This document shows, one piece after another, positions 33,681 to 44,285 of a stretch of 64,000 nt of DNA. Numbering within the stretch: position 1 is the first letter of the stretch; every line of letters begins with the position of its first letter. A program made the translations under genes and the position numbers. The notes under the pieces were generated by a model. That model saw nothing but the letters and a program-made list of their open reading frames with translations, did no database searches and had not been told where the DNA came from. The stretch is taken from positions 1,175,841 to 1,239,840 of the forward strand of contig VZTJ01004744.1 in NCBI GenBank assembly GCA_013397795.1, written 5' to 3'. This stretch comes from Orthonyx spaldingii. Taxonomy: Eukaryota > Chordata > Aves > Passeriformes > Orthonychidae.

Positions 33681-36600
33681 AGGGGGTCAGGCGCCTGGGA
33701 TCAGAGCCTGCAAATCTGCCTCCTCTCTGCTCCCCCTTTCTTCCTGGCCCAACATGTGTTTGTCACCTGGGTGGCTTCTGTCTGCAGGGACGTGGGAATG
33801 TGTGTGTGGTCCTGTGCTGCCTTCCTTGGAGCAGGGGAATGCTTTGGGAAGCAGGGAAGGAGCTGGATGGGGGGACGTGCTGTGCAGCAGGTGTTGGCTG
33901 CTCCAGTGAGGGGAGGAGGGAAGAAGAGCTCGGAAGGATGTGCAAAGGAAATCTTTGGGAAAGAAGAAGATGCCTGTTGTCCTGAAGGGGAGGTTGTAGT
34001 GGAGTGTTTGCACTTTAAAGTCTTTAATTTTAAAAGCTTTTATCATGTGTTTTATCTCTGTTCCCTTCCACACCTTTTACCCACACAAGCCAGCCTGGAA
34101 AGCACCAAATGGTGAAGCGGTGAGTCTGTCACCATCCACAGTCCTGTGACTCACTCTAGGGAGCCTTTCTCTCATTTTTGATTCTGTGACAAGCTGGACA
34201 AGTGTTGCAAAGTGTTTGTGGGGAGTGAATTTTTGTAAGCAGATATCCTGGTGCCGTGCAGGTCGCGTTCCCACACAGGTCGCAGGCAGGAGAATTCCAT
34301 GGATGTTGCCAACAGTGCTCACAGAAAGCGAATTTCTGGTTTGGAATTATCCCTGTTTGGCTTGTAAACTTGATCTGACGGCTCAGACAAGGGAAGAAAG
34401 GGCACAGTGAACATTGTATCCCTCTGAAACATCTTTATAGTCTGTGCTTTCTAAACAAGCCGGAGTCTGAGAATTATCCACAGGGATTATTGCTTTAAAT
34501 AAGAATACACTAGAGAAATTTGTGGTCTGCTGTCAGACAGCTCATTGTTAGGGATGGCTAAAATTGACTGAATAAATGATTCATTGGTTTTATTCGCGTT
34601 GCCCTGACTATAAACCTCAGGAGTCTTCCCTGTCGGAATTGATCTGTTCCGGCAGCACGTGCGCCGCCAGCCCGTCCTGACGCCTTGTAGGAGGACAGAA
34701 GAGCTCTTGCCTTGTTCGAAGCATCTTTCCTAACAGGCACCCTGCTTTTTGGGGTGTCTGGGACCTTGAGAAAAGGGTTGGGCTTTCAGGCAAGTCCTGG
34801 GAAACTCCCACAGGAAAGTGATGTGCAGAGAAGAGCCTCTCCTGGAAACCAGCTCATCCCAGAGCATCCCTTTGAGCCATCCCGTGAGGTTCAGGTGGGA
34901 ACTGCTTGTGGTCCTGGCTCTCATCCATCTGCACGGTGGGCTTTGCCTCCAGTTTTGTTATCCAGCTGCCCAGCTAGTCCTGGGGTTTATTTCATTTTTT
35001 GGGCAGGTTTATTTCATTTTTTAGCTGTTGGCCTGAAATTGCCACTGAGCCCGTGGCAGCTCCCAGAAGGTGTTTTCCTTCTGCCTGCTCCAAGGCTCGC
35101 TGCACCCTTAAATGTCTGAACTTCCTGTTCTTCACCATCTCCTCCTGAGTCTGTCATCAGCCTCAGGGGAGAGAGGAGAATATATAAACATAGATAATAA
35201 TATATAATATACAGAAGAAACTTGTGCCCTGAGGCTGGACATGTTATCTGGTGGCTGTCCCCTCCCCTGCTCTCCCTTTGCTGGGGGCCAAGGTGGCTGA
35301 AAAAGTTTCTTGGAGCCTTTTGCCCTGGGAAAAGTGACCTTCAGGCGGAGTTCTTGGGGGGGAAAAGCTTCCCCAAGCGTGACAGATTTGACTATAAATC
35401 TCCAGATTAATGCCCAGGTTCCCAAGGTCTGTCATCCTGCCTGGCACGTGAGCTGCTCAAAAACAACGTGCGGGCTCATCAGTCATTTGGGAGGCACGGC
35501 AGAAGGGAGGCTGCAGGGAGCCTGTGGGGGGACACGAGGGACAGATGGGACAACATCCTCGTCTGAGGGCACACACACACATCCCAAAACCTGAGGAGCC
35601 TGGGATTATGTCATGGGCAGGAGGTGGAGTTGAAAGAGAAGCAGGAGTTTTGTGTGAGCAATCCCTGGGGTGAGGAGGTGCAGGGCAGGGCTGAGACCCC
35701 CAGGGTCTCTCTTTTCTTCTCTTTTTGTTTTCTTGTGGAAAGAGTCAAACTGATTTTAAAGTAGATTCATCATGAGTATCTCTTATTGATACAGGTCTTA
35801 AGTTCGTTATGAATTTCTTGCACTTTCTAGTCCTAGGAAAATCCTTCCCTTATTCCTTCTGCATTCACTCTTGATTGATAAGGTTTATTACCACTCTTTA
35901 ATAACCACAGATATAATCTCAGCCTAAATTTCAGGAATTTATGGGAGTTACCTAGGCCAGGGTATCTGCATCCTGCCAAGGACAAGGGCTAGAATAAAGC
36001 ACAACCAGAAAAGAAGAATGGCTCTCTTTTCATGGGAAGGGGGAAAAGAGATGAATTTCTTGCTGATGGAAGCTCACTGCTCACAAAGCAACACTGCATG
36101 GGAGTGCCTGTGGTGTGGCTGGATTGGTGGATTGAGATTATTTTGGGGTTTTCTTTGAGGTTTTTAGCTGTGTCTCATGCTGTGGGGATTGCCAGCCTCT
36201 GGGACAGTGTCCCCAGGGCTGTGGGGCTGCTCATCCTCTTTCAGTGATGCACCAAGATTCATTTATGGAGATCCATAGAGTCCTTCTGCAGAGCCCAGGG
36301 GCCAAGTGGCTGATGTGGATTCAGTCTGGAGATCAGTTTTAGGTGGAAAGGGTAAGGCAAGGTGGGTTTTCTTCATCCAAGAAATGGTCAAAGAGCACAG
36401 GAAGGGTTCAGCTCTGGTGAATGTGCTCTGGAGAGGCTGGGCATGCATGAGAGTTGGAGGCTGCTGCTCCAAAGGGGCTGGAAAAATGAATGTGTGGGAC
36501 ACCTGTTGGGTCACAACAGCCTCTGATGTGGACAAGTAGCAGAGAGATGCTGAATTTGGTGGTCAATACCCATCTTCCCCTCAATCAGGGCTTCAGGGGA

Positions 36601-36952
36601 AGGAGAAGCTTTGAAAGTCTTCGCTCTGAGCAATTGAAAGGAAAAAGCCTAAAACTGTAACTTATTGGATCACTTTTCATAAATTTCCACTTTTAGAACA
36701 GTCTGTGAAACCTCAGTGATTGCTTTCTTTTTGCTTTCAAACAAGCCAGCAGCTGGGATTTAGCATGGAGTTTTGTGTTCAGTTTTGATTTTAAAACGTT
36801 ATTTGGTTTTACATGTGACTGAGGGAGGCTTTTTTGAGCGCTGGCTGATCTGGACAGCGGGTGAGGGGTGTGGAGGCTCAGCCACCCCTTGCAGCTCTGA
36901 CCCAGCCTGCAGAAAGAGCAGCCAGGCTCTCACAGGTCACCCTTGGCCAGGG

Positions 36953-37217
36953 GAATCATAGAATCCTGGAATGGTTTGGGTTAAACCGTCCCATTCCAAC
37001 CCCTTTGCCATGGGCAGAGACACCTCCTACTATCCCAGGATGCTCCAAGCCCTGTCCAGGCTGGCCTTGGACACTGCCAGGGATCCAGAGGCAGCCACAG
37101 CTTCTCTGGGCACCCTGTGCCAGGGCCTCAACTCCCTCACACGGAAAAATTCCTTCCCAACATCCCATCTAACCCTGCCCTGTGGCAGTTTAAAGCCATT
37201 TCCTCTTGTCCTGTCTA
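36953..37217 (-). mobile_element. CR1 LINE 3' end, antisense
   Basis: It begins with the complement of the terminal repeat and tail (aatcatagaatcctggaatgg), continues through ttgccatgggcagagacacc, ccttggacactgccaggg and cagcttctctgggcaccc, and reaches tttcctcttgtcctgtc. At about 265 bp it is well preserved. Confidence 0.93.
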
Positions 37218-37849
37218 GGAGAAGACTTAGAGCTGTTCCTGTGGGAGGATTTGTGGTTTCAGACATGTCACAGGGACTGTATAACCTACAATTTGTCGTG
37301 CACCGTCAAGGAGGAGTCTGGGCTCGTTGCATGCCCAAGGCATTGCATCAGTCTTGGAAATAGCCCTTCACTCTTCCCTTCTCACCCTGTTCTTTCTTGC
37401 TGCTGTGATGAAATTCCTGCAGTGTTTCCTGGGGTTCTGAGACAAAGGGCACCTGGGCAGGTGGGATCCTGAATCAGGGGCATCGTGGATTCTTGCAAGG
37501 TGCTGTGGAAGTGACTGAGAGATGCTTTTGGTGGCGTTTTGGCTACAGTCAGTTAATTCTGGTGCTCAACTCTGCTCTTGTTCTCTTTGTGACAACTTCT
37601 GGGCAAGCTGTTCTGTGCTTTTTCAGGAAGCTGAGGCAGGCTGGATGCTGTGGGTTTGTGTGAGGGAGGATATGTTTCTGTGCAGGTGCTGCCACAAACC
37701 CTTGGAAAGCTCTTTGCAGAGGTGGATTGCATTCCATCAACATGCAAAGGCATTCCCACCTGACCACAGTGACCATTTATGTGGGGTGAGCTGCCAGTTA
37801 CCAACACTCAGAGCGACAGTTGGAGGAGCAATTAGCGAGAAATCCTTTG

Positions 37850-38080
37850 CCTGAAATATGTTTTTAATAAACCATTCACGGAATATGTTCAAATAACAAA
37901 TAAATTCCTGCAAACCCGAGTCTATTTGCAGACAACTCGCAAATGAGAAAGGCTAAATTAATTGAATGCTCCAGTCACTGGGGATAATGGTCCAGCTGTA
38001 ACAGAGCTCTCCAGATGTTTGTTTGCAGAAGAGTGTGCTTTCATAGGAAAAGAAAAACACTCGTGGGTATATTAACTCAG
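37850..38080. promoter_or_regulatory. AT-rich candidate conserved element
   Basis: Unique AT-rich sequence with gaatatgttcaaataac, gctaaattaattgaatgc and gggtatattaactcag. No repeat likeness. Confidence 0.25.
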
Positions 38081-38689
38081 AAACAAGTTTACAGCTGTGC
38101 GCTCGCACGCTCTGCCTCGCTCTCCCACCAGCCGCTGTGGAGCTCTGTTCCAAGGCTTCCTCTTGCAATAAACAGCCTCTTTATTTCTCGCTCATTGTCC
38201 TCCTGGCCATGTTTAGACATCTGTGACGTCCAAAGTGAGGCAACGGCCCTGTGAAAGCCTCCCAGGCTTCAGCAAATATCACCCTCGCTGTGCTCCAGGC
38301 TGCGCCACGTGTTGCAAGTACGGCTGGACCGCTGCTGCTTCCAGTTGAGGCTGTTGTGGTTTGGGTTTTCCCTGGTTTTGGGGTGGACAGGACCATAGAT
38401 GGGGAGAGCAAGGCGCTGTGTGTGGCTGGTGGGAGCTCGCAGGGATGAGTGGAAGAGCCTTGGTTGCTGGGTTTGGTTTCATTCCATCTAAAGACTGGAG
38501 CTTTGCCCAACCTCTCCCGGAGGAGCTTGGCTTTATCGGCACACTGGAGTCATCAGTCCAGCGCTCTCCATCCGTTTCCCTGGGCCTGGTTTTGTTTCTG
38601 TTGTTAAACAGCCCAAGCTGGTTGTGAAGCCCTGAAGCTGAAGTGCCCCATTACTCACAGGAGAGGGGACAATGGGACGTGGGGCCGCT

Positions 38690-38820
38690 CTAAAACGTCT
38701 CTCCACGTCGGCGTCATTAATAACGGCAGCGCTGGCACCTCCGGCTCCTAAATAGCCTCATTTATCAACAGGCAATTTACTGCGGTGCCGTGGCGGGGAC
38801 GCAGATAAGCTCCTGCCTCA
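38690..38820. promoter_or_regulatory. Candidate conserved element, mixed composition
   Basis: CpG-containing but unique: ggcgtcattaataacggc, ctaaatagcctcatttatc and ggcaatttactgcgg. It differs from the GC-rich repeat-like flanks. Confidence 0.22.
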
Positions 38821-39040
38821 GATACCCAGGCACCACCTGCCAAGGCTCCCCCCACCTCCTGGTTGGCATTTCAGAGGGACAGAGAGGGAGGAAATGCTCC
38901 GTCCGGTCCGAGTTGTGACAGTCGCCGCCGGCCCCGAGGAGCTGGGTTGTGCCTGGAGGAGTTGGGTTGTGTTTGTCACCTCTGAGGAGAGACTTCCAGT
39001 CTCCTGGTTGGTTCTCTTAAAGGTTTTGTTTGCTTTCGTT

Positions 39041-39466
39041 GTGGATGCCCCATCCCTGGAGGTGTCCAAGGCCAGGCTGGACAGTGTCACTGTTGAACTG
39101 AAAGCAGAGTAAAGAAGCACAGTAAACTTCAGAGAGAGAATGCTGAGTGAATTTATTTAATTAATTAACGGATTTATATACACATAAGAATACTGTTTTG
39201 ATTGGTTGAAATCAGTCCACCCCACTAGGACTGGTTGGACAGAACTCTGATCGTCTGTTTTCCAAAACCTGTTCTTACAAACATGAAATATATTTTATAA
39301 ACATTCAGTAGAATTCCCGTGAGAAAGAGAGTTCTGTGCTGTTACAGGACAGGGCTTGGAGCAACTTGCGGTAGTGGAAGGTGTCCCTGCCCATGTCAGT
39401 GAGGTTGGAACAAGGTGGTTTTTAATGTCCCTTCCAACCCAAATCCTGCCCCAACTCTATGATCCA
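39041..39466 (+). mobile_element. CR1 LINE 3' end, sense, split by a solo LTR
   Basis: The left part (39041-39084, gtggatgccccatccctgg ... gccaggctggacag) and the right part (39347-39466, gggcttggagcaacttgcgg ... cccttccaacccaaatcc) join into one CR1 tail once the 262-bp insert and one copy of the duplication are removed. Confidence 0.9.
39085..39346. mobile_element. Short solo LTR inserted in CR1
   Basis: The 262-bp unit starts TGTCAC and ends GTTACA (near-perfect inverted ends). It is flanked by the 6-bp direct repeat GGACAG (39079-39084 and 39347-39352). Orientation is uncertain: the minus strand has TATAAAA (39293-39299) and AATAAA (39152-39157) in the right order, while the plus strand lacks AATAAA. 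A 6-bp duplication is typical of alpha/beta-type (ERVK-like) retroviruses. No internal viral genes are present. Confidence 0.85.
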
Positions 39467-40161
39467 AGGGGGAGGAGGAGCAGGAAGTGTGACCTTTCCA
39501 AAATTGGCTGCCTTGGGTTTCTAATTCCTGGCCTGTTGCTCAAGTCCTGCTTTTACAGCAGCCGTATCTTGGAGATCAGGACGTGCTAACTCAGCTCTGG
39601 GGAGATAAATCAGGCGGGGATTTCAGTGCATCTTCATTATAACGAGGCAGAATTCATCACCCAGCACATGTTTTGAAACCTCAGAGAGTTACGGTGACAG
39701 CCCAAGGCCGGTTTACTCATGGATCTGAGATCTGCAGGCAAAAACCTGACCGCTGGTACCATTTCCTGTGGCTTTGGGGCTTGGATGCTCACACCAAATC
39801 CCGCTTTGGAGCAAAACACCCAGTGCTATTTGGGCTGAGGATGGCTGTATTTTTGTTCCCCTGAACCATTCAGAGAGCAGAGCAGCTGGGCCACAGGCAA
39901 AAGCTGTAGCACGAGAGGGTTTGTATTCCCTGTGAGGCTGAGAGCCTCGGGGATGTTTCAGCTTTTGTGAGGCGCAGATGAGATTTCAAACAAGGCGTGA
40001 ATGGATCCCGTTCACTTGCGCAAGTGTAATTTGCTGACGGGTTTGTTTTGTTGTTGGCTTTTTTTTTTTTTTTCCCCCCTCTTTCCCCCATTCATATTGA
40101 TCAGCTCCTCAGCTTGACAGGGCTGCTGATGGGGGAAGCAGTTCAGCAGTGGGACTTTTAG

Positions 40162-40402
40162 CAGGGCCTGTTGTGATGGGAAAAGGGGTAATGGCTTTAA
40201 GCTGAAAGAGAGTTGATTTAGATCAGGTATAAAGAAGAATTTTTTTACAATGAGTGTCGTAGAGCATCTTGTTTCAGTGCTTTATCCCTAGGTCAGGTTG
40301 GACAAGGCTCTGAGCAACCTGGTCTGGTTGAAGATGTCCCTGCTCGTGGCATGAGGTTTGGATTAGAAGGCTTTTAAAGGGGAACCCAAAGCACTCTATG
40401 AC
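40162..40402 (+). mobile_element. CR1 LINE 3' end, sense, diverged
   Basis: Old copy that still shows gcctgttgtgatggg, ggctttaagctgaaagag, tttttttacaatgagtgtcg, taggtcaggttggacaagg, gagcaacctggtctgg and ccaaagcactctatgactt. Confidence 0.88.
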
Positions 40403-40499
40403 TTCTCCATCAGCATTGCTAATGTCCCTATCTTACAGTTTTGGGGGTGTCTGACACCCCACAGGTGTCCTGCAGTCCTGGGAGACCTGCCCCGTGGGC

Positions 40500-40670
40500 A
40501 CTGCAGCCTAACGAGCTTTATCTCTGACCTCATATTAATTGCAGAACAGCTTCTCTTTTCTAATTAACACAAAGCTATGTTACCTTGCCTGGCTAAAATG
40601 CAAAATACTGCACGTGTCACCTTACTCATAAATCATTTATTTGCACCGAGTAGCAAAGCACCTCATTAAA
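40500..40670. promoter_or_regulatory. ATTA-rich candidate conserved element
   Basis: Contains catattaattgcag, a palindromic TAATTA at 40561-40566, cataaatcatttatttgc and cctcattaaatgg. Not a recognised repeat. It lies directly after a CR1 copy. Confidence 0.28.
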
Positions 40671-41063
40671 TGGATTTCTGGGGTTCTGCTCTTGTCCTAG
40701 AAAGTGAGATGAGGCCAAAGAGAAGCACTGAACTCGAGGGTTGTGGGTCAGCTGCATCTTCTGGTCTCTGCCCTCCTGCTTTCTGTACTGAGGGGGAGAT
40801 GGCCGTGGGTGTGTGCCCCTGTTTTTCCAAACTGGGGAGAGCTCACCCACATCTCCAGGATCTCAGTGGAGCTCCTGTTGGTTTATTGCATCCTCTAAGT
40901 AGAAATGAATCCCCGGAGCCAGGATTTGGTTTCAGTCAGCAGAGGGGGTTGGTAGTCTCTGGACACACGGTCACTTTCTTGTCTTCCACCTTCTCTGGGC
41001 CCCCTTTTCTGGGAGGGATGGCAGCATCTTGCCTGTGTTGATGGCACGTTGTGGCTCAGTTTA

Positions 41064-41264
41064 TATGATATTAGGAAGAAATTCTTTCCTGTGAGGGTGG
41101 TGAGGCCCTGGCACAGGGTGCCCAGAGAAGCTGTGGCTGCCCCTGGATCCCTGGAAGTGTCCAAGGCCAGGTTGGACATTGGGGCTTGGAGCAGCCTGGG
41201 ATAGTGGAAGGTGTCCCTGCCCATGGCAGGGGGGTGGAAGGTCTTTCCATTCTAGGATTCCATG
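41064..41264 (+). mobile_element. CR1 LINE 3' end, sense
   Basis: A well-preserved tail from gatattaggaagaaattc through gccctggcacagggtgccc, gagaagctgtggctgcccc and gtccaaggccaggttgg to ttccattctaggattccatg. Confidence 0.93.
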
Positions 41265-42128
41265 TGGATGGGACAGCTGTCAACCATGCCTTTTAAAGAA
41301 AAAATGTTGCATCCCTAAGGAGGAGCTCTCAGTTTTCCTAATGCAGACATTATTTTCATGGAACTTGTAGGGTTGCTGTGTTTTCTGTGGTACAAATCCT
41401 TCTCCCACATCTGGCTCCAACTTTCCAGGGAGGCTGGGTGCTGTTTCCCTCCACACTGGGACCTGTGACAGGGTTTCCTTTGATCTAAGAGTTAGTTAAA
41501 AAAATGAACATTTTGGAGGGAGTTGGGTAGAAGGCAGGAAGGAACAAAGGAAATACTCCTTTCTGGGCTGTTTCTGATTTCGAGAGTTAATTAGAAAAGG
41601 ATATTCCGTGGATTTAGGGTTTAAACTTTGTGTCAGATATGTTAATCAAGGCTGCATTAGCCTGGCTTTCCTTCAGGAGTCAGTGGGGAGGGTGCACCGG
41701 GTGTTGGGGTTGTTTTGGAGGCGGGCACGGATGTGGAGCAGTGCTCATGGAAGTGTTTGGCCATGCAGAGGGAATGGATTTTGCCTTCAGAGGTGGGGAG
41801 CACCCTTCTCTCCCAGTGATGCCTTAGGATTTTTAGCTTCTGTTTTTCATGTAACTCTGGAGCTCTGGTCTCGCATCTCAGACAAAACAATTTCTCTCCA
41901 GGCCTGAAACTCAAGGACACCTCACTGTCTTAGGCCCCAAAAATGTAAACAGCAGAGAAATTGGGGGGCAAGCTTGGGATAGATGACTTCATTACCTGAG
42001 GTTATAATTGGAGGTCTAACCCTGACATGCAAATGGACCAAAAATTATAAAGCACGAAAAACCCGTGAGCCGTCATCCATTTTGGGTGCAGCCCTGGGTG
42101 GGCTCCAACTGCCTGAATGTACTGAGAA

Positions 42129-42140
42129 CCCCCCCCCCCC
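42129..42140. repeat. Poly-C run (12 bases)
   Basis: An uninterrupted C run, a likely indel and sequencing-error site. Confidence 0.9.
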
Positions 42141-42993
42141 AATATCTTCTTTTTATTCTCTTCATTTTGTCTGGCCTCTGTTCTAGGTAAGCCCGGGAAA
42201 AGGCATCACCAGAGCTGCCAAAGTCAGGGTTTGGGTCTCATCCAGCCGGTGCTGCTGGGGCCATGACAGGATTGGTTTGCTGACAGCTTTTCCACACCAG
42301 TTTTACAAACCCCCAGGCGATGCTGGGATGTTTCTGCTAACCCCAGGGTTATGTTTTCCTTTGCTCTTCCAGTTCATCCTGCCTCCTCTCACCCCTCTGC
42401 GTGACTCAGAGTTGTTCGTAGTCGCAGGAAGGCAGCTCCGAGGAGTGAGGCTGCCCCTGATATTTAGGGTTTTTCCAGAATTCCCTTTCCCTAGCCTCCT
42501 GAGAGGTGTGTGGTGAAGATCACAGTGTGATTTCCAGTTGGCAGTGCTCAGGAGTGAAATAAATATTCCTGCTGTGCTTGAATTGGAAATGGTCCTGCTT
42601 GCTTTGGACCATCTTGCTTGTGCTCCCAAGAATTGCCCTGATCTTTGGGAAACTTCAGGATTTGTAAGGCACCACACAGAGTGCTTTCCTGAGCTGGTGG
42701 GACATCTTGGGCATTTACAGCTCTGCCATAAAATATTAATCTCATGGGATTTCCTCCCTTTATGACTCCATGATGCTCAGTGCTTATGCTTCTCTCCTTC
42801 CCTCCCACCTTTTGTGTTTATTCTCAAAGTTTACCAAATATGGACTTTCCACTCTGGGAAGTCTAAATACTTCGATTTCCCAATTCCCTGCTGCTCTTCT
42901 TGTTCTCTGGCCCTGCTCAGACAAAGGTGTGAGTGAACCACCAGTTAATTTCCTTGAGAATTAGTGCCTTGAGTGGTTGGTTCACCTGCAGAG

Positions 42994-43018
42994 CTTGTGC
43001 CTTGTGCCTTGTGCCTTG
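42994..43018. repeat. 7-bp tandem repeat (GTGCCTT)
   Basis: About 3.5 units of cttgtgc in a row. Confidence 0.85.
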
Positions 43019-43099
43019 GGAACAGGATCACATCCAGGCTGGAGCCAGCTCCTCTCCTTCCCCCTCCTCTCGTGGGGATGAGGAGAGAAGGACAGATAT

Positions 43100-43470
43100 C
43101 AATAACAGTGAATGAGACTTTTTGACAGAGCAGCTTCTGCGAGGGAACTTTTTTTTTTTTTTTAAAGGGTGCAAACAATGGATGGAGCAGAATTTGCATA
43201 AAACTCATTAGAAAAAAAGTACAAGTTTCATAAATCTTGTGATAAATTAATGCTATATCATTCCGAACATGATGTATTAATTTTAGGATCAAATGAATGG
43301 GTCTGTGATCATTGTTGGTAATTATGAGGCTCCCAGGCAGTTTGGAGAGGAAATTATTTTTAAGGGCTTTTTTTTTTTAAGTGCTGGAACCCTTTTTACA
43401 CCAGAAATATCTTAATAGACCCAGACCCTTCCTTTTCCATATGTTTCTTTTCTACCTTCTTTTTCCACCT
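43100..43470. promoter_or_regulatory. AT-rich candidate conserved element
   Basis: It includes a poly-T run (43150-43167) and a unique block with cataaaactcattag, gataaattaatgctatatc, gatgtattaattttagg and ggtaattatgaggc. The unique block 43190-43330 is the part of interest. Confidence 0.28.
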
Positions 43471-43873
43471 TTCTAGGTGTGATTTTATTTACTTCTCCTC
43501 GTTCATGCTGGAGCAGCCCATTCCTTCCCAGGCAAAAGGAAACAAAAGCCCTTTCAGTTTTTGAAAATTCTCCACGTTCTCTCTTGTCCCAGGGAAGGCC
43601 TGTGGGGTTTGCAGTGGAAGGGAAGGCAGGAATTGCTGGATCCCAGCCGGAGCAGGCAGAGGAAGGACCTGGAGCTGTTTAGGGGATTGCTCAGGGATGA
43701 GAACTTCTTTATTCCCTGTTTTCCAGGCAGGTTTGGAGATATCACAGCAATACTCAGGTGCATCAGTGGTTTTGGCAGCAATACCCCAGCCTGGTTGGAG
43801 AATTTTGGTTAATAAATCCCTGCCTCCAGCCCAAGGAGGTGCAGGGAGTGAGCAAAGGATGACATCTCCAGCC

Positions 43874-44285
43874 ACAGAATCCTGGAGTGGTTTGGGTTGG
43901 AAAGGACCTTAAAGCTCATCCAGTTCCAACCCCTGCCATGGGCAGGGGCACCTTCCACTGTCCCAGGCTGCTCCAAGCCCAGTCCAGCCTGGCCTTGGAC
44001 ACTTCCAGGGATCCAGGGGCAGCCACAGCTTCTCTGGGCACCCTGTGCCAGGGCCTCACCACCCTCTCAGGGAAGGATTTCTTCTTAATATCCAACGTAA
44101 ATCACCCTCTGTCAGTGGGAAGCCATTCCCCCTTGTCCTATCACTCCATCCCTTGTCCAAAGTCCCTCTCCAGCTCTCTTGGAGCCCCTTCAGGTGCTGG
44201 AGGGGGCTCTAAAGTCTTCCTGAAGCTTCTCTTCTCCAGGCTGAACAGCCCCAGTTCCCTCACCCTTTCCATGCAGCACAGAGAC
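43874..44285 (-). mobile_element. CR1 LINE 3' end, antisense, longest copy in the window
   Basis: At about 410 bp this copy runs from cagaatcctggagtggtttg through atccagttccaacccc, ccttggacacttccaggg and aagccattcccccttgtcc to gcttctcttctccaggctg. It covers the tail and the upstream 3'UTR-like part of CR1. Confidence 0.95.
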
